From Diatrype stigma (Eukaryota; Ascomycota; Sordariomycetes; Xylariales; Diatrypaceae): a DNA stretch of 64,000 bases. Under the pieces are notes generated by a model. That model worked only from the letters and a program-made list of their open reading frames with translations, was not told the origin of the DNA and searched no databases. The stretch lies in assembly GCA_022225965.2 (NCBI GenBank), contig JAKJXP020000110.1, positions 1 to 64,000 on the forward strand, given 5' to 3'. The position numbers and the translations under genes are program-made. Shown here in pieces: positions 31,093 to 42,745 of the stretch (positions within the stretch are counted from its first letter, which is position 1; the number at the start of each line of letters is the position of its first letter).

Positions 31093-32433
31093 TTAATTCT
31101 TCGTGCCGTCCACGTTACGACGAAGGACGACAACCCTCCCATTCCCACTGCCTTTAATTGGGACATTGATCCCAGAGACTTCCACGGCCTGCGCCTCATC
31201 CTCACCAGGCACCTCGTCCGGCCAATCCCGCCAGATCTCCACGCCACTGTTCCACTCCCCCCTTTTCTGCATCCCCGACAAAGCCATCCCGACGACCCTA
31301 ACGGCCTGCGCCAGATCGCCGACCTCGAAGACAATGACTTCCGGGCGCATCTGCTCCGCAATCTGCAGGAGGCGGGCGTAAAACACGTCCTCGTCTTTGG
31401 GCCTCGGGGAGCCGCTTCCGTCGTCTTTCAGTAAAGTGGGATCCGGGACCAGCGCGAGCTTCGGCTCGTGGTTGCGGACTGAGCGGCCTGTGTCGTGGTC
31501 GAAGCCATGCGTTGAGATGTACGGTGGGTTGGCGACGAGGACATCAATTCTTTCCTCTTCCTCTGCCCTTTCCTTTCTCTCTATTGGATCACTAGAAGCA
31601 CCATCGCGACGGCCACCAGCTCTTCGTAGAAACTTGTGCCAGTCCTCGGAGAACACATTCCCTTTCTCGAAAAAGATGGCACTGTGGTCATCGTGCCGGT
31701 GATCCGGTCCCTCAGGGGAGGTGGGGGACGAGGATGAGGGGAAGAGGGAAGGCTGCTTTTGCGGCGGCAAACAGCCACGACGCACGTTCGCTGCGAGATT
31801 CTGCCTCGCCAGCGCGACAGCCCTTTCGTCTACGTCGAACCCGTGGACGATCCTCGACCGCGCCAGGCGTCCATGGTGCTGCTGCCGCTTTTGTAGGAGC
31901 GAAGACAGCAGAAGCGCAACACACCCGGTTCCCGTGCAGAAGTCGACGATGCGCAGTGGCGTAGCCGTCGCCTTCGACGATGAAGATGAAGATGAAAATA
32001 GCGACGGAGATCCGGCAATGAGATCCGCGACCCCGTACACCCAGGCCTCGGTCTCGGGCCGTGGGATCAAGATGCCCGGCCGGCACTCGATGTCCAGGGG
32101 GCCGAAAGGCTGCGAACCAAGGACGTACTGCAGCGGGATGCCGCGGCGGCCCCGCTGTTCGCACAGGTGGGCGATGCGGGCTTCCAATCCTACCTCTTTG
32201 ACCCCTCTTGCCCCCGCCGGCGACGACGCCTCCGAGTGGAAGACTGGCGGGGAAGGAAAAAGGGAAAGGGAAGAAGAAGTTGATGATGATGTTGCTGTTG
32301 AAAGCACGTGCTCACGGATCCATCGCAGCTCGTTGCGTGCGGATGCGAGGTCCCGGCATGCCGGGAGCAGGGTGGCGAGGTGCGGCGAGATGCGGTAGGC
32401 GCGCCGGAGGAGCGAGGGCGGCAGGCGTGGCAT
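31093..32433 (-). CDS. MTQ1: PrmC/HemK-type release-factor glutamine methyltransferase, probably mitochondrial
   Basis: A 446-residue uninterrupted frame starting at the ATG at 32433 (a TTG precedes it in frame). The core is the PrmC family: QYVLGSQPFGPLDI, the RPETEAWV motif, the SAM-binding VDFCTGTGCVALLL, FDVDERAVALARQN, the catalytic NPPYIS near residue 297 and EPKLALVPD. These enzymes methylate the glutamine of the GGQ motif in class-1 release factors using SAM. In yeast, Mtq1 acts on the mitochondrial factor Mrf1 and Mtq2 on cytosolic eRF1. The presence of the N-terminal PrmC helical domain, absent from Mtq2, and the basic Arg/Leu-rich N-terminus favour Mtq1. Ser- and acid-rich insertions (for example at about residues 145-160 and 215-240) lengthen it compared with bacterial PrmC (about 280). 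It is divergent from the HerA-like gene with 457 bp between starts. Confidence 0.92.
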   Translation of the reverse strand: MPRLPPSLLRRAYRISPHLATLLPACRDLASARNELRWIREHVLSTATSSSTSSSLSLFPSPPVFHSEASSPAGARGVKEVGLEARIAHLCEQRGRRGIPLQYVLGSQPFGPLDIECRPGILIPRPETEAWVYGVADLIAGSPSLFSSSSSSSKATATPLRIVDFCTGTGCVALLLSSLLQKRQQHHGRLARSRIVHGFDVDERAVALARQNLAANVRRGCLPPQKQPSLFPSSSSPTSPEGPDHRHDDHSAIFFEKGNVFSEDWHKFLRRAGGRRDGASSDPIERKERAEEEERIDVLVANPPYISTHGFDHDTGRSVRNHEPKLALVPDPTLLKDDGSGSPRPKDEDVFYARLLQIAEQMRPEVIVFEVGDLAQAVRVVGMALSGMQKRGEWNSGVEIWRDWPDEVPGEDEAQAVEVSGINVPIKGSGNGRVVVLRRNVDGTKN

Positions 32434-32890
32434 CAATCTTCTAGTATGGTTGTACGATCACATGTTACGTACCATTATTACAACAATACCTAGTAAAGAA
32501 GTGTGTGCATACGGTTTTCCATGAAGTTCTTGTTGATGCAGAAAAAGGGGGGCTGGGGTGATATAAAGAGGGAGAAAGGGGGAGACTGTTGCATCCGTTG
32601 GGCGTAAATACAGGCCCCTAATTGGTACTAATTCGACGATAGTGACCACTAACTCTGACCACTAAGAAAGAAAAGGAAAAAAACCGAGTGGGTCTATGGC
32701 TAACGTACTTCGTAGTCCAATCAAAATTTGCTTCGACGGCTGCGCAGCAGCTGTGAGCAGATGTGCTAAGATAAGCCAGCCATAAAATACCTGCATCAAT
32801 ATGGCATCCATATCAAGCTTTCGACTCACGGAATGAAAGAAAAAAGATAATATCAAAAATTTCGTCCAGGAACCAAATGCAATACCAATA
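32434..32890. promoter_or_regulatory. Divergent promoter region, MTQ1 / HerA-like ATPase
   Basis: The 457 bp between the two start codons contain no supported gene and must carry both promoters. No specific element was recognised. Confidence 0.5.
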
Positions 32891-35350
32891 ATGCACAGAA
32901 TCGGCGCTTTCGTAGGCAAACGCCTCGGGACAGTCTATCGCCGGTACCCGCCTGTTTTGCCACGAGGCAGACAGCAAGTCGCACCGTTCTCCAACCTTTT
33001 ACACCTTATAGAGGGCAACGAAGGCACCGATGGGAAGGAGGGGCATGTCCAGCCAACCGACCTCGATGCCCAGCAGCAGGCTGAGGCGTTCTTTCACTCG
33101 CCAATGTTCACACCAGCGACTAACAAGGCTACCAAGCTCATCCGGCCACAAGAAGACCCAGGGGCAAGTCTTATAGCCCAGTATGGACTGGTTGGCATGC
33201 TCCAAGACGATGCCCTCGCACCTGAGGACCGCCTCGTTCTTGCCAACCTGAACGTGCCTTGGTCAGCCTTTATCTGTGGCTCGCAGGGTGCAGGGAAGAG
33301 TCATACGGTATCGTGCTTCTTAGAGAATGCCCTCGCTGCGAACCAAGGTGCGGGCGAGCTATCTCACCCCCTAGCCGGCCTTGTTATGCATTACGACCAC
33401 TATTCCAACTTCAACTCGACCCAGCTTTGTGAGGCTGCCTATCTGTGTTCCGCGGGGATCCCCGTGAATGTGCTCGTGTCACCCTCCAATATCTGGGCCA
33501 TGAGACGACTGTATGCAAACCTGCCGGGTCTCCCGCCCGATGCACCGCGGCCCAGAGTCCTGCCGCTGTACCTCGAAGACAAACAGCTAGATATCTCCAG
33601 GATTCTTAAGCTCATGGCTGTGAACCCGAACGCTAAGAAGACACCATTGTATATGGATGTCATCATGGATATCGCTCGAACGATGGCTATGGAAGGACCC
33701 GCTTTCACGTATTCCCAGTTCCGCTCGCGCATCGATAGTACTAAGTGGATAAGCGGTCAGGAAGAGCCACTAAGTCTACGACTACAGCTCTTGGATACCT
33801 TCATGAAACCTTCGGAGAGAACGGTTACTACGAAGCCAGCGGCTGCTGAGGAGGATATCTGGAACTTCCCCCCTGGCTCCCTAACCATCGTAGACTTAAG
33901 CGACCCTTTCATTAGCTCCGACGATGCATGCACACTATTTTCGATAGCCCTCTCTATCTTCCTTGAGGAACGCAGCCAATGCGGACGCATTGTGGTGCTA
34001 GATGAGGCCCATAAGGTAAGCAAGGATGATGTCTCTTGTTGCAGAGAAAGGAGCTAATGAGACAATAGTTCTTGACACGAGGTGGAGAGGCAGAAATACT
34101 CACGCGTGACCTGACATCCGTAATTCGCCAACAGAGACATACGGGCACTCGCGTGGTCATAGCTACGCAGGAGCCTACGCTTTCACCCGAGCTTATTGAT
34201 TTAGCCAATGTGACCGTGGTCCACCGCTTCCTTTCCCCTAGCTGGTACGAAGTCTTGAGGAAGCATCTTGCTGGCGTCAAGAAGCAGGACAAGGCGGACA
34301 ATAACGCGCTATTTGAGTCCATCGTTCGCCTTCGCACAGGGGAGGCCTTCCTGTTCTGTCCCACAGCTCAACTCCAAGTTGACCACGACGCTGACGGCCG
34401 TGAAAAGGTGGCATCCCTGGGCGATGACTACGTTAAGTTCAAGGTCAGAAAGCGTCTGACGGCAGACGGAGGTAAGAGCATCCTGGCCACCGATACCTCC
34501 GCAGATGTCGTGGAGCCGGGAGATATCGACGACATCCCAATGTATACAGTCGGCCCAAAATATAGCAGTGGCCCTTTCATAGATTTTCAGTACGCTCGGG
34601 GAGAACCTACAAACATGTTAAGAGTCCAGAAGAAGTCGGAAAAAGCCAAGAAGAAGCAGCAACAAGCCGAGGCAAAAGCTAGGCGGAACGAGGAGATAGC
34701 GAGCTCCTTGGAGACAGCGGGCGATGTGATTGACGCAGCCAAAGCGCAAGCCCTGATTCGGTTCGAGACCAAGAACTGGAGATTGTGGCAAGCAATGGGG
34801 AAGAAGGCCAAGATGAAGCTCTATGAGGACACAGAGGCGGCCCTAGAACTCGAACCTGGCACAATTACCAAGGATAAGACCCTAAGGGACTTGGTATTAC
34901 CCAGAGTGCTAACCGACTACTTTGTAAGTGTTCTTCTCAAAGCCCTATCCACGGCCTCTATGGTGCGGGGACCTCGACTGATACAGCCTTTCTTTCCTAC
35001 AGAAGGATCTTCGCAGAGATCGGCAGGTCCAATTTGACTCCGGGTCCGCGGTGCAAGCAGAAGTCGACAGGGTGCAAGCAGAAGCCGAAGGGGAGGAACA
35101 AGATGCTTTGGATGAGAACGTAGATGCTACGGCGCAGGAAGAAGACGCCACGACGCAGGAACAGGAACAAGATACCGTATCGCAGGAAGAAGACTCCGTG
35201 ACGCAAGACCATGGACAAGACTCCACAGCGCAGGAAGAAGACTCCCTACCGCAAGAGCAAGAGCAAGAGCAAGATTCTACGGCGCAGGAAGAAGACCCCA
35301 CAGTCCCCAAAGACAAGTCCACAACGCCACCCGAGGAAGAGAAGATCTAA
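32891..35350 (+). CDS. HerA/FtsK-like P-loop ATPase
   Basis: Three exons, 32891-34015, 34069-34923 and 35003-35350, give 775 residues; the introns (53 and 79 nt) have GTAAGC and GTAAGT donors. A Walker A motif, GSQGAGKSHT, lies near residue 135, and a Walker B, IVVLDEAHK, near 370. This is followed by RHTGTRVVIATQEPTLSPELIDLANVTVVHRF, the sensor-like block of HerA/VirB4-type translocases. A basic coiled-coil-like segment lies near 580-600. The C-terminus is an acidic repeat region with QEED units. HerA in archaea forms a hexameric DNA translocase with the NurA nuclease; fungal relatives are numerous but uncharacterised. The first 40 residues (MHRIGAFVGKRLGTVYRRYP...) contain eight Arg/Lys and no Asp/Glu, like a mitochondrial presequence. 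The biological role is unknown. Confidence 0.85.
35110..35330 (+). repeat. Coding minisatellite in the HerA-like gene
   Basis: Imperfect in-frame repeats built on GCGCAGGAAGAAGAC (AQEED) and CAAGAGCAAGAG encode the acidic C-terminal tail. Unit length varies (about 24-57 nt), so this is a degenerate rather than a clean array. Confidence 0.7.
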
Positions 35351-36436
35351 AATTATCGAACTTTCATAATATATTATGGAAGAGCCGGGCGAGGACATCA
35401 TAGCGCCATGTACTAGTGTATACGGCAGGTTTGCAATGGGTTCTTTGATTTAACTAACTAGATATCGCAAGTCGTCTCCGGGGTAGAGGTTTACTTTGGA
35501 TGATAAAACATACAAGGAGCCAACTATAGAGTAGCCTGTGCTTTCTCTTTGGTGATGGCTCCAAGATAGAAGATCTCGGAGAGGCAGACACACTATATAC
35601 GATTTCGACTACTACTTTACGACATGAGGATATCAAGCTCCAGCAGGGGTGTTGGACGGGAGAGGAGGGACTTGCAACGGGGAGTTGCGCGGTCCTAGAT
35701 ACGCTGTTGTATATATACCTAGGAAGGAGGGCAAGATTCACCGGCGGTCACTGTGTATGACTACTTGTAGGAGTTTGTAGCATAGATGGACTAGCTGTCT
35801 ACAGCTGATTCCTGTCGGTGGGATGGGATGGGTTCGAATCTGGCGGAAGACTTAACCACCTACTTTGTTGGTTGAGTAGCGCCAACCACCCCATCTGGCG
35901 GTTCAAACTCCACCACATGGAGCAATATCAATGAGATTCTCACCTCAGGAAGACGCATTGTTCCTTTATGATGGGGACCAGAAAGAAAAGGGGTGGGGGG
36001 AATCATCCGAAACATATCTTTGGCGGTAGGTAGATCTAAAAGGGGATTGATAAGTGCGTGAGAAGTGTACACGGCTATGGCCTCTCGGCCATTATTCTTG
36101 GACTTCATAGGCCGTTACGACCGTCGGGATATGTGGAATACTGACCAATATCTACTCACATTACCAAGAAGTATCTCCTTGCGCCATGCTTGTAGTTACG
36201 AGACCGACCGATATCATCACAGTAGCCATTCTCTTTTACATGAACTCATCTCGCCAAAGACTCCAGATTTATCTATATATATCTACGTAAACATTGAGCT
36301 GAATGCCCATCCCCACCCCGCCTCCCCCTTTTTTATTTCTCCCTCGTCGCATCTATAACATACATACACATCATAACCAACGACGACAACAAAGCTGATA
36401 GACAAAAAGGTACCAAATACGCGTCTGTCCTTACTA
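35351..36436. other. Convergent spacer
   Basis: About 1.1 kb between the 3' ends of the HerA-like gene and the LeuRS gene. No gene, tRNA or clear repeat was recognised. GGGTTCGAATC at 35833 resembles a tRNA T-arm, but no matching acceptor or D arm is present. Confidence 0.55.
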
Positions 36437-39400
36437 TCAAACGACGTAATTCACCATAGTCCCGTTCTTCGCGTAGAACAACTTCTTCGCCTTCCGGATA
36501 TCGCCGACGCCGCCCTCTTCCACCGTCGTCATCAGTTTCTTCTGGGCAACGGGGTTCTTGAGGACCTCCTCAGTGAGCCAGCTCTCGAATTCCGGGCCGC
36601 TATTGCTGTTGCTGTCTTGCTGCTGCTGGAGGTGCGCGGGTCTAGCAGCGGGGGCGGGGATCTCCACCTCGCACCGCAGCTTGCCGTTGACCTTCACGCC
36701 CAGCTTGACGGTGTTGGAGTAGCGCGGGAGCGACGACAGCGTCCCGTCGGGAGCGGGCCACATCTTCTGCTCGTCCGGCCGTGGTGGGTCGAATATGCTG
36801 CTGCTGCTGGTGTGGCGGTGCGGGTACAGCACGCTCCAGCACTCCTCCGCGAGGGCGGGCGCGATGGGCGCTAGCATGCGCACGAGGTGCGCGGTCGCCG
36901 CGAACACGACGGGCCGCGATGCCGCCGCCGCGTGCTTGAACAGCACATTGGTCAGGGTGGTCAGGTCCGAGACGGCCGTGTTCAGGAAGTAGACCTTTTC
37001 CATGGAGCCGGTGACCGATATGATGGTTTCCTGGGTGGTGCGCCAGATCTCTGAGTCGATGACAAGTTGTTGTTGCTGCTGCTGGGAGGTTTGGTCGCCC
37101 TTGTTATCGTTATCCTCGGCTTTCTTGCTGAAATGCTGTCTTGCATCCCAGTTCCAGTCTGCTCTGTCTTCTTCGGGGGATAATGCGAGGGTTTGGACGA
37201 GCTCGTTCACACGGCGCAGCCAGCGCAAGACGCCGATGATTTTGTGTTCGTCCCAGTTCAGGACGTCCGCGACCGGGGCCTGGAACAGTATGTGAGCTCT
37301 CGTAGCATCAGCACCGTACTTGGAGATAAAGTTTCCCGGATCGACGCCGTTATATTTCGACTTCGACATCTTCTCGAATGAGACCGAGGGCGTCTTCCCT
37401 GACGCCGTAATTTTCGGCGAGGACGGATCTGAGAGATCGACCTCGTCGGGCTTCAGGAAGCGGCCGGAATCCGGGTCTGTGTATGTTTTACCATGCACCA
37501 TGCCCTGTGCGATGAGGCGCTTGAAGGGCTCTTGTTCCGACTGAGTGGCAAGCAATTTGATATCGGTGGTTTCCGATCCTGTCCCGGTTTGAGGAGTGCC
37601 AGTCTGATTTGGGTAAAGCAGGCCCATGACAGCTTTGAAGACGAATCGGGCGTAGAGAAGGTGCAGGACGGCATGTTCTACACCGCCGACGTACATATCT
37701 ACAGGCAGATACTGCTCTGCTGCCTCTTTCGAGATCGGTAAATCCGGGTTGTGAGGATCAGGGAACCTCATGTAATACCAACTTGAGTCCATGAAAGTGT
37801 CCATAGTATCGGTATCCCTTTTTGCTGAGCCGTGGCACTTCGGACAAGTTGTCTGGATCCAGTCGGTTGCAGCTTGCAAGGGGTTGCTGGTTCTTCCATC
37901 AGCCCAGTGGTGACCAACCTTTGGCAGTCGTACAGGGAGCTGATCGTCTGGCACCGGTTGAGGCCCACATGTGTCGCAGTGGATGATCGGAATAGGTGTT
38001 CCCCAATATCGTTGTCGACTGATCAACCAATCCCGAATCTTCCATTTGACTGTTGCTCTTGCCAGTTTCCCATCACCATCGCCCTGGGCTACCTGAGCCA
38101 CGACTTCTTTTGCAACAGCACTAGACCTCTTTCCCTCATATTCACCGGCAAGCGAGGTCATATATCCCGGGGCTACTATGGGTACAGCTCCCGGTGTAGG
38201 AACAGATCCATCATTTTTCGTTGTGATAGCATACTTAATAGGTTCATTTGGAGATTGCCGTTTCCAGAATGCAAAATCCCGTGTATCGTGCGCAGGGACA
38301 CCCATGACTGCGGCTGTCTCATAGTCCCCTCGCACGTAAGGAGCAACGTAAACTGGCAACGGCTCGGAAACATCCACCTGCATGTTAGGATGCAACGACA
38401 ATGGATTGATAGTCCGGACCTGAGACAGCCGGTAACCTTCAGTCGAGTCATGAGGGAGGGTCTTAGCTCGATCTAGGAAGTCACGAAGCTCTGGGTCTGC
38501 CTTCGCAAGTTCGTCCGCAAGTGAAGAATTGGGCGATATAGCGAGGAACTGGGCAGCAAAGATGGTCTCTGGACGCGTGGTGAAGATGTCAAAATGCTCG
38601 ACGTCAACTTTGCTACTAGTTGACGATACAGGGAATCGGTAGTAAGCGCCTTTGCTCCGTCCAAGCCACTTCTTTTGCAAATTGAGGACTACCTCAGGCC
38701 AGGCATCGTCCTCGCCCAATTTCGCTAGATCTCGAAGTAATGATTCTTTAAAGTCTGTGATGTGCAAGAACCATTGCTCCAGCTCACGCTGCTCCACGAC
38801 AGCGCCGGATCTCCATGAACATCCATTGGCATCAACTTGCTCATTGGCTAGGACTGTGTTTTCGACGGGGTCCCAGTTAACGGTAGCCTTCTTCCGGCTC
38901 ACCAGCCCGTGCTTCATGAGAAGAAGGAATATTTTCTGGGTATGCTTATAGATTTCCGGGTCGCAGGTTGCAAATTCCTACATGCCAATGGTCATTACGG
39001 ATGATTCTCTGGTGGACTCAGATCTTCTCATACGAACCCGCGTCCAGTCGAAACTAGCATTCATGAGCTGCAGTTGCTCTCTCATCCGAGCCATGTTGTC
39101 CGTGGTCCACTCGGCGGGATCGATACCCCGTTCAATGGCGGCATTCTCGGCAGGAAGCCCGAATGCATCCCAACCCATAGGGAGCAGAACATTGCGTCCC
39201 TGCAAGGTATGATACCGAGCTACAACATCGGCAATGGTATATACGCGAAGATGTCCTAGGTGAAGTTTTCCAGAGGGGTACGGAAACATGGCTAATATGT
39301 ACTTGTTCTCTGCAGAGTCTGGCTGGTTCTTTGGCTCGAGGGGTGCCCTCTCTGCCCATCTTTGACGCCATTTCGCATCCAGGGCCGGCGAGTCCAGTTT

Positions 39401-39517
39401 TATTCTGGCATATGCTCTGACAAGCCTGGGCCGCTGCCAGACATTACATGGTGAAAGACATGGTAGTCGTAAATATGGCCGAAGTTGCCCTCTGGCCCTG
39501 GATGCTACCGAATGCAT
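36437..39517 (-). CDS. NAM2: Mitochondrial leucyl-tRNA synthetase
   Basis: Two exons, 39517-39038 and 38977-36437, give 1,006 residues; a 60-nt GT-AG intron joins SFDWTR to [11 protein letters not shown], restoring the family sequence. Class I signatures are clear: HLGH (HIGH motif) at residues 86-89, the zinc-like/editing region with TTRPETIF, and the [11 protein letters not shown] loop near 697. The bacterial-type LeuRS architecture and a presequence rich in Arg/Leu without acids ([19 protein letters not shown]) identify it as the mitochondrial enzyme, which charges mitochondrial tRNA-Leu. In yeast, Nam2 also assists group I intron splicing. The ATG at 39517 is chosen because the upstream in-frame codon is TTG. 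A poly-Q insertion (SQQQQQQL) lies in the C-terminal anticodon-binding half. A large frame on the opposite strand at 37832-38476 is a shadow. Confidence 0.96.
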
Positions 39518-40788
39518 TGAGGCAGGCTCATGGCGCAAAATCTATAAAATGCGAAGTATGAGGCTCGTCGCCCGAATTGGGTACGGGTAGACGCTTCCCG
39601 CGATTTGATAATAAATACGAAGTATCTTATATCTGGATATCTGGATATCTGGATATCTGCAGGTCCGAGAGCACGCGGTAAAGCGTAAAGCATGAACGAA
39701 GTGATTTATTGTGGTGAATGCCAAGCCATTTTTCCTTCTTCCCCTGTGATGCGCCGGTTCATAGGGCAGGAAGGACGTTTACCTAATCAGCTACGCAGTA
39801 ATTAAGTACAAACATCCAGGGCAGGTTGAACGAATGGGATCTTGTGCAGTGCGCACTAGCCACCCTGCCACCCTGCCACCCTGCTCATTACCTGCTGTAG
39901 GTCTGTATGTATGGTATGTATTAAGTGCTGGTTGCTGGTTATGCACTGCAAGGTTGACCCCGGAATTCCTGGTCACCGACCTATCAGAGTTTATACTTGG
40001 GGTTGACTGCCGGCCCTGCACCCTGCTGGTCTCATTATTCCATCCATGATTCCATGATTCCATTATCCCATCATCCCATTATCCTATTTGTTATCCCATT
40101 GTCCGCTCCGCAACCGACCACTTTTCTCCTTTCTACCAATTGTCTACCTCGTCAGCCTCGTACCTATGCGTCCCCTTGGCATCTATGATTCCATGATAGA
40201 TGCGTTTCCTTTTTATTGAGAAACATCCTCAAGAAGTTCAACCCAATCAACTGTTACTGCATCGCAAACCCCGACCTTCATTCAGGCTTCAATACGTGTT
40301 TTTGGGTTCTCTTTATATATTGGGGCTTGGGTTTAGCTCCAGGACGTACCAAGACGTAGTTTCCGTCCTATATCTGCTAGCTCTTAATAGACATACGAAT
40401 ACAATACATTCGTCCAAGACCCCCCTGACATCATTGGCGGTTTAAGCTTAATTTGTATCAGAAAATCGCCGAGAGGACGCCCCCAAAAATCTATAGATCC
40501 AGGGTCCTACTTCGTCGTCCTCCGCACATACCACGCCTACACACGCAGAACACGAACACGATATCGACCTACCTACCTAGATCTCTTCGACATCCGCATG
40601 CCATCAGAAGGCTTCGACTTCCTCTTTTCAGCATAGCAGCACCTAGTCGACATGGTGTACCCTCGTAACCAAGGAGTCACATTTATTAGGTAGCATCGCA
40701 TTCAGCAATCACCACCACCACCACCACCCCCCTTTACCTTTACCCCCTTTTCCGCCCGCCGGCCCGCCCACCTGGTCCCAAAGCTGCG
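39518..40788. promoter_or_regulatory. Divergent promoter region, LeuRS / amino-acid permease
   Basis: About 1.27 kb between two start codons. It contains a short (ATATCTGG) tandem array at about 39629-39659 and ATTCCAT/ATCCCAT-type repeats near 40035-40100. Several short upstream ATGs lie in the probable leader of the permease (for example 40200 and 40453) and could act as upstream ORFs, but transcript ends are unknown. Confidence 0.5.
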
Positions 40789-42745
40789 ATGCCCGCCCAG
40801 TACTCGTCCAGCCTCCAACCGAACGGCCGCGACTCGCTCGAACTCGCATCGCTCGCATCCTCCAGCCACGGGCCCGACGACACCTACTCCGACACCGACT
40901 CTCGACCGTCGTTATCGTCGTCGCGGAAGCTCTCCCTCGAGCAGGATGACCCCCTAGACGAAGGTAACCCTGCCGGCAGGTCTGTCTTCGGCGGCCGGCC
41001 CGGCCACGGCCGGTCGTACTCGGTCACGTCCAACTTCGACTTCGCCGCGAACCTGTTCCCTCTGTCCTCGTCGGCCGCGCCGGGCTACGCCCCGCTCGGC
41101 GCGCCTACCTCCGCGGCGCGCCACAGCGGCGGCGGCGGCCTGGGAGGCGCGTCGCTGGAGAAGCATAAGACGCTGACCTACTTGAACGGGCTGGGCCTGA
41201 TCATCGGCCTGATCATCGGCTCGGGCATCTTCTCGTCGCCGAGCCAGGTCAACTCCAACGTGGGCTCGCCCGGCGCGGCCCTGATTGTATGGGCGGTCGC
41301 CGGCGTGCTGGCGTGGACGGGCGGCGCGAGCTACGCCGAGCTCGGCGGCGCCATCCCCCTGAACGGGGGCTCACAGGCTTACCTGTCGAAGATCCTCGGT
41401 GAGCTGGCCGGCTTCCTCTTCACGTGGGTGGCCGTGCTCGTCCTGAAGCCGGGCAGCGCCGCCATCATCTCCATCATCATGGGCGAGTATCTCGTGAGGG
41501 CCTTCATCGGCGCCGATGCCGAGACGATAAACCCCTGGGTCAACAAGGGCATGGGGCTGGTCGGCTTGTTTTTCGTCACATTCATCAACTGCATCTCGAC
41601 GCGGTTGGCGACGCGCATCAACGATGCGCTGATGTTCTTGAAATTCATCGCGCTGATCGGCGTTACGGTGCTTGGCATCGTGGTGGCTGCCACTGGGTTT
41701 TCGTACTCGGATGACGCCAACCTGGACTGGAAAACGCATGAGTGGTTTGAAGGTACCAGCAACGATCTAAGCCATTGGGCCGTGGCACTCTATGCTGGTC
41801 TCTGGGCGTACGACGGCTGGGATAACGTGAGTATTTGCCATTGATAAAAACAAAAAATCTTTATTTCAGATGAGCTGACCTGAATTGAATCTCCAGACCA
41901 ACTACGTTGTTGGTGAATTCCGAAACCCATCGCGAGACCTGCCGCGGGTAATCCACTCGGCTATGCCTCTCGTCATCATCTGCTACCTGCTGGCTAATGT
42001 GTCCTATTTCCTCGTTTTACCAATGGCGACCATCAACTCATCCAACACCATCGCCGTCAAGTTCGGCAGCAAAGTCTTCGGCCCGATAGGCGCCCTCGTA
42101 TTCGCGCTCATCGTCAGCGCCTCGTGTTTCGGTTCCCTGAACTCGTCCACCTTCACCAGCAGCCGCCTCGTATACGCGGCCGCGAAGGAAGGGTACGTGC
42201 CGGCGTTCATCGGCCGCATCGGCGTGGGGTCTTCCGGCGCGAGCGGGACTTCGACGGTGCGGTCGCGGGGTTGGATATCGCGGAAGATGCACAACCTGCT
42301 CGCGGACGAGGACACGGGCCTGTTCTTCACACCGGTCAATGCGCTGGTGTTCAACGCGCTGCTAACGGCAGCGTACGTGGCCGTAGGGGAGTTCGGCGAG
42401 CTGCTGACCTTCTACGGCGTGGCGGGCTACTCGTTCTACTTCCTGACGGTGTTGGGCCTGATCATCCTGCGGGTGCAGGAGCCTGGGCTCGAGCGGCCCT
42501 ACAAGACCTGGATCACGACCCCCGTCATCTTCTGCTGCGTCAGCCTGTTCCTGCTCAGCCGCGCCGTCTTCGCCCAGCCCCTGCACACCCTCATCGTCGT
42601 CGCCTTCGTCCTGACCGGCATCCCCGTCTTCTTCTGGCGCATCCAGGGCCGCGACCAGGTCGGGACGCGGCGGAAGCGCGAGATGAGTAGTAGCGGCCGC
42701 TCCGATCCGGGGTGGAAGTTCTGGAGGCGGTGGGCGTCCGGATAA
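40789..42745 (+). CDS. LAT-family amino-acid permease (APC superfamily)
   Basis: Two exons, 40789-41826 and 41897-42745, give 628 residues; the 70-nt intron (GTGAGT donor) joins YDGWDN to TNYVVGEFRNP, an invariant block of the LAT/MUP-type permeases. A cytosolic Ser-rich N-terminus of about 125 residues precedes about 12 hydrophobic segments. TM1 carries GLGLIIGLIIGSGIFSSP, the substrate-binding unwound helix of APC transporters. Fungal relatives include the high-affinity methionine permease Mup1 and animal-like large-neutral-amino-acid transporters. The protein should act at the plasma membrane as an amino-acid importer or exchanger; the substrate cannot be read from sequence. A C-terminal tail rich in Arg/Lys ends at the stop, and an AATAAA follows 20 nt later. 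Confidence 0.93.

Noticed and set aside
35825..35860. GGGTTCGAATC resembling a tRNA T-arm
   Set aside because: No complementary acceptor stem, D-arm or anticodon arm at the right distance.
37832..38476. 214-codon plus-strand frame
   Set aside because: It lies entirely antisense to the LeuRS catalytic/editing region, whose minus-strand frame is a clear family match.
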